Shown piece after piece: positions 55,344 to 64,000 of a stretch of 64,000 bases of DNA (within the stretch, counting starts at the first letter, position 1; each line of letters starts with the position of its first letter). Location: the NCBI GenBank assembly GCA_047967505.1, contig CM106539.1; one strand, given 5' to 3'. The translations under genes and the position numbers were made by a program. This DNA comes from Dipteris shenzhenensis (Eukaryota; Polypodiophyta; Polypodiopsida; Gleicheniales). A model generated the notes under the pieces. It worked only from the letters and a program-made list of their open reading frames with translations, ran no database searches and was not told where the DNA came from.

Positions 55344-55645
55344 GGATGACAGGTGGTCAGGCCAGAGAGTGCATTGCGATGATGTTCATAATGATAGATT
55401 ACATCTAATTATTATGGCAAGAGCCAGCGTGGTGGTCTCTCCAAGTCAACCTTCAATTTTAATGATCTGCATGGGTGCGTGCCCAGTGACAGGTGGCAAA
55501 GCTGTAGGAAAAGGCTACGCAATGATAAGTGATCAACCGACGTAGGCCAAAGACTGTGCTATGCGAAGCAGCGTAGAGATGCCATGTGTCGAGCTATGCG
55601 GTGTTCTCAAAAAATAGATTACATCTCATTATTACGCCAGTGTGC
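55344..55645 (+). repeat. Dispersed repeat, copy 2 and a partial copy 3
   Basis: 55344-55530 repeats the 44215-44400 family (GATGACAGGTGGTCAGGCCA, GGTGGTCTCTCCAAGTCAAC, TGCATGGGTGCGTG). A further partial unit at about 55543-55645 shares GGCCAAAGACT and ATAGATTACATCTCATTATTA. Confidence 0.7.
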
Positions 55646-56228
55646 CTAGGGAAAATTTTTGGCGAGAGTGCGGGTCCATGCAAAATTCAAATATTCACCC
55701 AGGAGTGCATCGCATTGTGGCCCCAAAATGGCCCCAAAAATAGTTTCGCGATTGGCTACACCCAAGTAAACATTGACCCTCATGGGAAAATTTGGCAAGG
55801 CACGTCCTGAACTGCTTATCCTGCCAACTAGCCGTGAAATTATGAAGCACATATTTTGGGATGGATTGAACCATGTGACCTATAAGCTCCCTCAGTTGAG
55901 TGCTCTTATACGATAGTAGCCATCTCTTTTTATCGGATCCTTCAACATAGACAGTTTCAAATCTCCTCCATTTTAGAACAACATGGTTGTCTTCCCTCAT
56001 TTCATTTGGATAGACATGAAATGTCTTCTTCTTCAACTTTAGACTACAATGCTTGCATGTGCCATGAATGCATTCAATGCACTGCCACTCACAGTCTCGA
56101 CCTTTGGACAAACCATTGGCTCCCACAGAGACCTTATTCTCTGTGTATTTTGCAACAATAAACATTCCTATCTTTAAGTTCCTGACATACAGGGGCTTAC
56201 AATGCTTGCGAAAATCTCCTCTGCCCAA
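55646..56228 (-). pseudogene. Mobile-element ORF (cysteine motif plus KYVLHNF...WQ..QF segment)
   Basis: The minus frame 56228-55695 has a CIECIHGTCKHCSL cysteine cluster, then LKWRRFETVYVEG, STQLRELIGHMVQSIPKYVL and HNFTASWQDKQFRTCL. It continues GQCLLGCSQSRNYFWG, where related sequences have a DFAENY-type acidic motif; here it is replaced, suggesting a local frameshift (about 55755). I recall this order from repetitive genes in marine invertebrates and non-seed plants. I do not know a defined name. A truncated copy. Confidence 0.5.
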
Positions 56229-56469
56229 CTAAAATGTCAGGATTATGATCCATAAACTTGAGATACAATGAGTCTGTCCTACTAACCCAACATGCGGGAA
56301 TAATAGAATAGTGAGTCCTCTTTTAAATGGAACAATAGTACAGTGAGCCCCCTTTTTGCACTACTAAAACAAGACAAAACATAGCACATGCAAAAATGAG
56401 GTCTAATTAAAGTATATAATGAATCTAAATTGAACTAACCATCTAATAATTAAACTAATCAAGCTACTA
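56229..56469. other. No recognised gene
   Basis: Short AT-rich stretch between the mobile ORF and the minisatellite. A pair of AATAGTGAG/ACAGTGAGCCC words near 56308-56352 is the only repetition. Confidence 0.4.
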
Positions 56470-56489
56470 GAAGAAAAACAATTTCAACC

Positions 56490-57470
56490 ACCGTACTGGA
56501 TTAGGACAGTCACAATTTTAACTATCGGGCTGGTTTAGTCACAATTTCAATCACCGGGCTAGTTTAGGACAGTCAACCACCGGGCTGGATTAGGACACAT
56601 TTAGGATAGTCATTAGGTTGGTTTAGGACATCCCAATTTCGACCATCGGGTGGCTTAGCTTGACGGTCTCAATTTCACATATTAGACAATAACAAGTATA
56701 TTTCTTTTCATTTCTAAATTTCACAATTATAAAATAACATTTCACAATTAGAAAATAATAATATATTGCTTTTCATTTCTAAATTTCACAATTTCAATTA
56801 GTAAAGTTCTAATGTTTATCTTGAACCAGCACCGGGCTGGTTTAGGATAATCACATTAAGTCCAAGCCATCCCAGTCTAGAAATTAAGTGGTATAGTAGG
56901 AAATTAAATTTAACTAGTTTAAGTACTAAGAAACACAGTAATTTCAACCACCGAGACCATCGACAACTAATGTTTGCTTAACCATGCTAGTTCAGGGCAA
57001 TCACATAACTGGTGAGATTGAGCTGAAGCAGCGCTAGTTTAGGACAATCACATAATTGGTGATTGAGCTGAAGCAATCACGATTTAACTAATGTCTTTTC
57101 AACCACGCTGGTTCAGGACAATCACATAACTGGTGATTGAGCTGAAGTAGCCATAATTGCATGATGTTCCAAATACCGGTCTGGTTTAGTAAATTAACAA
57201 TATATTGCTTTTCTATTGCGAAATATATTGTTGTTAATTTTTGATCAACCATGCCACCGAACTGGTCAACAACTAATGCCTATTCAACCACGCTGGTTCA
57301 AGACAATCACATAATTGGTGATTGAGTTGAACTAGCCTATGGTTGCATGATGTCTCAACCACCGAGCTGGTTTAGAACAATCACATTTAGTCTAAGCCTG
57401 GCTTAAGAAATGAAACAAGTAAACCATCCCAAATCTCGATCACAAACAACCACCGGGCTGGTTTAGGCAC
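56490..57470. repeat. Irregular minisatellite, core CCGGGCTGGTTTAGGACA
   Basis: About 13 copies of the core occur at irregular spacing (near 56495, 56527, 56563, 56582, 56612, 56830, 56985, 57030, 57105, 57178, 57292, 57362, 57452). Many are followed by AATCACATAA(C/T)TGGTGATTGAGCTGAA. Spacers are AT-rich. The array looks like a degraded higher-order repeat of about 70 bp. An open minus frame at 57387-57581 crosses its end and is unassigned. Confidence 0.7.
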
Positions 57471-57479
57471 CATTAACCT

Positions 57480-59300
57480 GTCTTGTATCAAGCATGTGTA
57501 TGATGTGCTTCTCAAACATCTTGCTTCCCATCCGCTTTTTACAGATGTCCTTTCTATTTGGAGAAACTCTTGTATTTTCATGCCAAAACGTCGTCACTCT
57601 AGCAATTGACATCCACATTTAGGTTTGCTCTCCTTTTCTTGCATTTTGTTGAAGCTGACAAACTTCTTGGATCGGGATGATTGTGCATTGCTTCTGCTCT
57701 ATGTTCAACCACTAGAGCCATGTTGGTCCTTCTGATTGACAACATCTTTGACATTGTGTGCCCAAGCCATTTCTCCTTTGTTTCAAGGGACACCAACATA
57801 GCTAATGTCACCTTCTTTGCTAGTTGATCTAAGTTGTAGGCCATTTCTTAGGTTAGAGAGCATCACCTCTTGGGCGTGCATCTCCCGAGGTGTTCATAGG
57901 GTTGTTACTCTATAAAATTTAGGGTGCAAGCTAAAGCTTGTGAAGACTCAAGACTGCTATTCACTTGAATGGCCTTATGTTGCTGCCTCGAATGCTCCCA
58001 CTAGAATCGTGAAACCATAGATTGTGTTCTTCTCTTCGATGGCAATAATTGAATACGTGCATCTGCAATTGCTTCCTATTGCTGCTCTGTAAGGAGCCTT
58101 CTTTCTTCTCATTGTTTCTCCCTTTGCAAATGTTCCAAAAGTGTTTTCCGTTGCCATTTCGATACCGTGCCATTTCTTTTCTCAGCCCACAATCTATTTC
58201 CTATGCCTCGACCAAGCTTTTCAGCTTTCATGTCTCGCAGCCTCTGTCTAGTTCTCTTACAAGCCATGGCGAGCTGCATGTTGTCATTGACGCCATGGCC
58301 ACGATCAATCCAGAATAGACCCAAAGAAGCTAGCTTGTGAGGCGAGCAAAGAATAGAAGACAACTTACTTGAAAGAAGACAATGCTAAACCAAAGTCTGC
58401 GCAAGGTCACATCGAGATGCATGCGGGTTCCAGAGCATTTATAGGGTGTGGGGAGGTTGTAAGTACTTAATATTCCAAGATTCAGTGGGCGGGAGGTCTG
58501 AAAATTCAAAATTTACAGGAGGAGGAAATTTTTCAGCTGTTGGGTTTCCCTCCTCCAGCGATACATGTCAGCAGAATTGGATATCCCAAACAAGTGCAAT
58601 GTGGCCTAAAATGCTTCAAAACACAAATAGGCCAAAGGGTACACTATCGGTTTTGATGCCATGTATTATGAAATGCAATGAACTTTGGCATGCTTATGAG
58701 CCATAATAGCAAGCAAGTTCATGGAAAAAGAAACAATTCAAAATTGTAAATAGTATTTGATTTACTAAAAGATCTTTGCACATGCACAAATTTGCACATT
58801 TTCAACTTCTTCCATTTTAGTTTGAATCAAGATACCAATATCAACAACTATCAATGTTTTAAGGCCACCGTACAGTAGTCCCACTAGTTTGGATTCCAAA
58901 TTTTCAATCTGTCTTAATTTTCAACAAATCAAAAAAAAGTTATGGAGTGTGCCCTCAAATGGGTGTTCATCACTTTAGCACAACATTGGAGGCTTAATCC
59001 ATGCCTAATGTTTTCATTTAGGTGTGTCCTTGGGTTGAGGAGAAGCTCACATAGTGTACTTTTGAATGATTACTTGGTTGCAAAATTTTGATGTTTTTGA
59101 ATAAATTGCTATATCTTATTCTTCAAGATGCATGCTTCACATACAACATAGCACTTGTAATGCTTTAACGGTTGTTCCAAATCCTTATTCCATAATTTTT
59201 TGGTCTTATGTTCAAGTTGGAATGTATACCGCAACTTGACGATAAAGTTTGCCCAATTCCGTTGAGTAATGCATAAGTTATGGGTCATGCAAGATACCTA
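57480..59300. other. Unassigned region with minus-strand open frames
   Basis: Minus frames at 57599-57844 (MAYNLDQLAKKVTLAML, ALVVEHRAEAMHNHPD) and 58109-58363 (MACKRTRQRLRDMKAEKLG) are protein-like, but I cannot place them; frames at 57961-58173 overlap them in another phase. They could be parts of one decayed gene read on the minus strand. The rest to 59300 has no motif. Confidence 0.35.
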
Positions 59301-61230
59301 TATACAGAAAACTCCCTGAACCCCTTTAGACTGAGTACCTAGGTCCATAACTTTGGTGAGTATAGCCCAGTAGCCTTGGTCTACTCCCATTATTCCCTAT
59401 TATCTTATAGCATTTGAAGGTGTTCTTTCCATAAGGGACATTTGGCTTTGGTATGGTTACCATCACAAACATAACATCGAACCGGTCCTTTTCACTTGTT
59501 GTACTTCTTCCCTTTGTTGGTGCTTTGCTCTGGTCATAGGGGTTTAACATTCTTAGGCTTGTTATTAGTTGGATAACTAGTTTACATTAGCAATCTACTT
59601 CTTGGCATACTAGCACTTGGACTTATCATGGCCATGCTTGGTGCATGCTTCTTGGGATACTAGCACTCAGACTCATCATGGCCATCCTTGGTGCATGGCT
59701 CGCAATATTTTGTCCAACATTCATCCTCAGTGTGTCCCTTCTTGGAACATATATTGCACCATTTTTCATGTGGGCTGGGCTTCTCTTGGAAGCCCATTTC
59801 TTTCAAAGCCTTTTTTTAATGTTGATTTTAGCCTGTCTTGCCGCTATTGTCTGATTTAACAAATCCTCATAGGTCTTGGTTGGATTAATTATTTTTGGTG
59901 ATCGTATATCCACCTGGTTGCAACCTTCCAGAAGCCAAGCATGCAACAACTTGTCATCTAGAGGCATGCTTAAGTAGTTGATTTAAGAACTCGCATCCTA
60001 AGGATGAAATCTTAGATTGATTCGCTCACTTTCTTCTTGATCTCACTAAGCTTGGTTCAAACGTCTTCCTACCTAAAGCATTTTAAGAAAAGCTGCACTC
60101 ATGTCTAAAGAGTTTTATTTCCTATCTAAAGCATTTAAAAAAGCTTGGCTCAAATGTCTTCTTCACTAATTTTGTATCTAAAGTGTTTAAGAAAGCTTTG
60201 GCCATGTGTTTCCAAGTGGGGAATTGTTTGTACCACCTCCAAGCACTTTTCTCCAACATGCAAGAAAAGTAATTTATATACTCCTCCTTGTCTTTGCGTC
60301 ATTGATGTGACAGACTTGCGAAATCTTGAAATTTCACCTTGCTTGGAGTGCTTGTCTTCGGCTTGGTGACTACCAACTTGGCCTCCATTGGGTGCTCCTC
60401 ATCATGGAAGTGTCAACAATGAGGCTCACCATGTCAGCAAATGTGACCATGCATATGTCGTCATTGAACCTGTCACCCTTTTGATCTTGACTCCAATGGC
60501 TCTTGCTTAGCTTGGCTCTGCATGGTTGAAGGTGCAAGGTTTGCTACCCGGTACCTTGGTAACGGGGTAGGATCATTAGGTAGCTATGCTCTTGGTATTG
60601 TCTTTCGTGGTACACCAGGGCACATTTCACGATATCTGTGACTTTCTTCTTGCTCAGAATCTTGATCTCAATCATGTTCCATTCTTGTTCCATGGGAAGA
60701 TCTTCTTTGTTGTTATTGGCCCAAACCATGCCTTGCATTTGTATTGAGACGAACACATGTCTTGCTTCTAAGACACATGGCTCGGCTCTAGTACTGATAC
60801 CTTGGCTTCCTCATTGGCCAAACTCTCAATCGATGATGACTGCTCAAATTCCTCTAACCACTGCCTAAAAGGTACTCTTTGATTGAAGTCTCCAAGTTGA
60901 TTTGGATGCCTTCGTGGAACTAGATTACTCCTAGTGTCAGTATAATAGTAAAAAGCTGATACTCTCTACCTATGGCTATGTTTTCTTCTTTCTTGAGCTC
61001 TAAAGTGTAGGTGGCTCTCTGCTGCATTTTCTTGGCTTTCACGACCACCCATTCTCAGTTCAGAATTCATTGTTGTTAAGCCCGTCACTTGGTTGTTCAT
61101 TGGGGTGACTAGGGTGCTTAGCCACCGACTACCTAGGTTAGGTTGCGGGTTAACTAGGGGTCAACATTGGATCTCCTCAAAATGAGCTTTTCTTTCATCA
61201 TCAAACTTCTTGAATTTTTCTTCCGATGTC
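59300..61230 (-). pseudogene. Ty3/gypsy gag relic
   Basis: Minus strand, from high to low coordinate: a capsid part with SYINYFS-type text and SAWRWYKQFPTWKHMAKAFL in pieces (about 60170-60270), preceded by KVKFQDFASLSHQ (about 60300). A CCHC-type knuckle CYVCDGNHTKAKCP is coded at 59435-59476 (Cx2Cx3Hx4C, a spacing also seen in plant Ty3 gags). Upstream, a region near 60560-60870 has an acidic start (LEEFEQSSSIESLANEEAKV). Frameshifts and stops are frequent. No protease or RT is seen at lower coordinates, so only gag survives. Confidence 0.65.
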
Positions 61231-61503
61231 TTTCATGCTCCCATTAATCCATCTAAGAGCATCTCTTGTGTTACTACAACACCCGTTCGAGGCTTCGTGC
61301 ATTTGTTAATGTATGTGGATAATTCTATTAACTTAAGAGTCTTCATAAAATGTAGATATAACATGTTTTCAAAGTACAAAGGCACATCTCCATGGTGGGG
61401 CTATTTTCCATAAACATCACGATGTATATGTCATGTGCTCAAGCTCAGATCTCTTGGTGTCAATAGTTAATGATCTTCCATATGCCATGCTTCTCAATAG
61501 GTT
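61231..61503. other. No recognised gene
   Basis: Probably the 5' flank of the gag relic; no LTR border identified. Confidence 0.3.
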
Positions 61504-61677
61504 GAGCACCTAATGTTGAGCGCCTTCACCTTCTTTGGTGTCAGATTGCTCCTCTACATGTAGTTCCCAATTGAGTAATAAATCACCCTTGAGCACCTAA
61601 TGTTGAGCGCCTTCACCTTCTTTGGCGTGAGATTGCTCCTCTACATGGAGTTTCCAATTGGATAATAAATCACCCTT
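61504..61677. repeat. Tandem duplication of an 87-bp unit
   Basis: GAGCACCTAATGTTGAGCGC starts at 61504 and again at 61591, with a few differences over 87 bp (GGTGTC/GGCGTG, TGTAG/TGGAG). Confidence 0.85.
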
Positions 61678-62628
61678 GGACATCAAGTTCTTGACATCCT
61701 TCCAATGAGCACCAATAGGATCTGCCCATTACTAGGTTCATTGGATAATATCTAGCAAGCCTTAAGGAGGTGCACTGGAAATTCTTTATAGGCACTCCTA
61801 AAGTGTACCATGATTACACTTTTCTTTTTCTTGAGCCTCCTATTGGGTAAGCAGTCTCTTGTATACTCTTCTGGCTTTGTCATTGCTATGCGGGGTCTAT
61901 GTGGCTAGACTCTCTCTAACATTGTGAATGAGTTGTGTGAAAATAGGTGCTAGTTGATAGGTGTATTTGTGGTCACATGTGGATTGTAGACAACAACCAA
62001 GATGTTCAGCATGCATACGCTCAAGCATATTGACAAATTTAATATCAATGCATGGAGCATCTAACATTTCACTATTCAAGCACATGTAACATTTAATCTC
62101 AATGCATGCAACATTTTCACATGATAGAATTCTCAAGATGATGATATGATGTTTGATGATGCCACTGTGATACAACATGATATGATGCATGATGATGCTA
62201 CATAACAGGATGCAACATGATGATGCTACATGATATGATGCATTATAATACTACATGATACATGTACAATCAATTCCAAGTAAACTCTTCAACTTACAAA
62301 TGTAGAAGTGCAGTAGAACTTGCACACATGCATGCATGACACATGCATTTTATATAGGATGCATGCATGCAATATGATACAAAATGCATTTTATGGATGC
62401 AAATGAAAAAAAATGAGAAAATCCACCTCTTCCTTTGAGAGATTCCAGACACCTCAGGAGTAGTCCCATCAGTCCCCTACCTTGTGAGCATACAAACTAG
62501 GAACCCCCCTAGGCTAGGCCCTACGATAGAGCTTAAGATAAGAGAGGAAAATTACCTCTCAAATCTAAAGCATAAAAAATGGCACTGTGGGCTTCTTATA
62601 TAGCAAGGTGGTTTTATACAACTGATAA
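61678..62628. other. No gene; simple ATGATG- and GCATGC-rich DNA
   Basis: Words of the kind TGATATGATGCATGATGATGCTACATGATA recur at 62140-62260. GCATGCATGCATGACACATGCATTTTAT-type text follows at 62325-62400. Both can form many small palindromes (ATGCAT, TGCATGCA). The minus frame at 61897-62190 crosses this and is not a gene. Confidence 0.5.
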
Positions 62629-62911
62629 TAGTATCATTACCATCGAGAAAAGGGCCTTTATTGGTAATGAAACTATCATTATTGACCATACTAGACCATT
62701 TACCATGTAATACTCATAGTACCAGTGGTCCAATTTCCCAACAAGTTTTCCATGGATATCTATGCCTTATAGTATCATTACCATCGAGACAAAGGGCCTT
62801 TATTGGTAATAAAACTATCATTATTGACCATACTAGACCATTTACCATGTAATACTCATAGTACCAATGGTCCAATTCCTCAACAAGTTTTCCATGGATA
62901 CCTATGCCTTT
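62629..62911. repeat. Tandem duplication of a 141-bp unit
   Basis: TAGTATCATTACCATCGAGA begins at 62629 and again at 62770; the two copies differ at only a handful of positions (AAAAGGG/CAAAGGG, AATGAAA/AATAAAA, CAGTGG/CAATGG, TTTCCC/TTCCTC, TATC/TACC). Confidence 0.9.
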
Positions 62912-63355
62912 GTTGGCTAGTTTTGCCGATGGTAAGCTACAACTAATTACAAGAGTAGATTTATCATCTACTAATGATATTGTTCACAATACTGATATTA
63001 GATTATTGATTTTTAACCTTTTTATATAGGAAGATTTTTTGTGTGATTTAACCTGTCATTGCATGAAAATGATATTCACTTACATAAATCATGCAAAGAA
63101 CGGACCACTTACTAAAAGGGTTTGATGACATCAGTCACCAATTGGAAGAATGAACTAATAATGCAGCCGTTGCATTATGCATGACTATAACTAATCACAT
63201 CACTCAAACATAAGTTTCCTCTCAAGCAATTGTCCTCCACTCAATATCACATGTACACCCACTGACAAACACAAAGAGAAGTTAGTAACACTTGTCAATT
63301 AGGAGATAGCATAGAGTATATAAAAATTGTGCACATGTGGAGACTATATTCACAA
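62912..63355. other. No recognised gene
   Basis: Mixed AT-rich sequence, no motif. Confidence 0.4.
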
Positions 63356-63543
63356 TTGTAATAGATGGAAGAAGAAACACGATCTTCAACTCAAGTACAC
63401 TCGTCCCTCTCAAATGTCTTCAAACCTAGTTAGGGAAATCAATGTGATTGTAATAGATGAATCAAGAAACATAATCTTCAACTCAAGAACACTCATTCTC
63501 TCTCGAATGTTTGTCTTCAAACCTAGTTAGGGAAATTAATGTA
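63356..63543. repeat. Tandem duplication of about 92-96 bp
   Basis: TTGTAATAGATG starts at 63356 and 63448; both copies run through ATCTTCAACTCAAG(T/A)ACACTC to CAAACCTAGTTAGGGAAAT(C/T)AATGT. Differences are moderate. Confidence 0.85.
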
Positions 63544-64000
63544 ACAAGCCTTATCTCTCAATTTAATAATGCACTAAGCCTACCACTTTCGTAATGTACA
63601 ATTGGAGACAACATGTCATTCCCTCCAGTGAGGCTAGTATCTTCATTACTTCTTTATGATAAAGCCACACCATGCTTGTCTTGACAATCCTCCATTGGCT
63701 GGAAACATGAGAAAAACATGGCAAGCTAGCGAACATTAAACATTAAACATTTTTGCCTTAGTGTTTTTCTCTTTGTAAAGACAAAACATTAAACCAAATA
63801 ATCCAACGAAGATACAATGATTAGTATAGTTCTAAAGAAAATCCTTGGTGATGAGAGTCATTAGACTTAGCAAGTCCACAAGAAACCATTGCATAAAATT
63901 GGATAAGATAGAAGTATGGATCGCTTTAATGACAACAGCGTATGTACATCATGGTTAGGATAAAACCTCTTGAACCCCTCACATATCAACATTGATAATC
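63544..64000. other. No recognised gene to the window end
   Basis: No motif or repeat seen. Confidence 0.4.

Noticed and set aside
56490-57470. CRISPR-like array
   Set aside because: Spacing and repeat sequence are irregular and the DNA is plant nuclear; it is a minisatellite.

Overview
This 64 kb window is nuclear DNA of a land plant with a repeat-rich genome. The evidence is two plant-type gene exons (an Alba-family first exon and a CGI-58 alpha/beta-hydrolase internal exon, both with canonical splice borders), Ty1/copia and Ty3/gypsy retrotransposons with plant-type primer sites, degenerate TTTAGGG telomere-type DNA, and several mobile-gene families that I remember mainly from non-seed plants and marine invertebrates. 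A fern, lycophyte or bryophyte is my best guess; this is an inference, and a gymnosperm is not excluded. Almost everything else is transposon-derived or simple-sequence DNA.

Left part (1-13.8 kb): a small Ty3 reverse-transcriptase relic, a decayed non-LTR (LINE) reverse transcriptase on the minus strand (1.1-3.2 kb), a decayed copia element that stops at the start of its reverse transcriptase (5.6-8.4 kb), a 1.3-kb extremely AT-rich tract, an overlapping palindrome, the first exon of an Alba gene with its TATA box, and a block of degenerate telomere-like repeats.

Centre (13.9-31.1 kb): a three-layer nest. A DUF7869-type mobile gene is interrupted by a Ty3 element (16051-29672) that carries an extra RNase H domain, as in the Tat lineage, and has lost its integrase core. 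That Ty3 element is itself interrupted by a young copia element (20047-25466) whose two 298-bp LTRs differ at only 3 positions.

Right part (31.1-64 kb): a Ty3 RT relic; a decayed intron-containing mobile gene (33-35.5 kb); a large microsatellite and polypyrimidine field with hairpin units built from the same 33-34-bp arm (36-39.5 kb); a 155-bp nested palindrome (43.9 kb); a tRNA/SINE-like sequence; a nearly complete minus-strand mobile gene (46.3-49.3 kb); a LINE endonuclease fragment; an LTR pair without recognisable pol; the CGI-58 exon; another mobile ORF; a GGCTGGTTTAGGA minisatellite; a Ty3 gag relic; and several recent tandem duplications. I saw no rRNA, organellar DNA, bacterial operon or CRISPR.

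If the two plant genes are functional, their remaining exons lie outside the window or beyond long introns filled with transposons. The open reading frames that are broken are nearly all in mobile elements.
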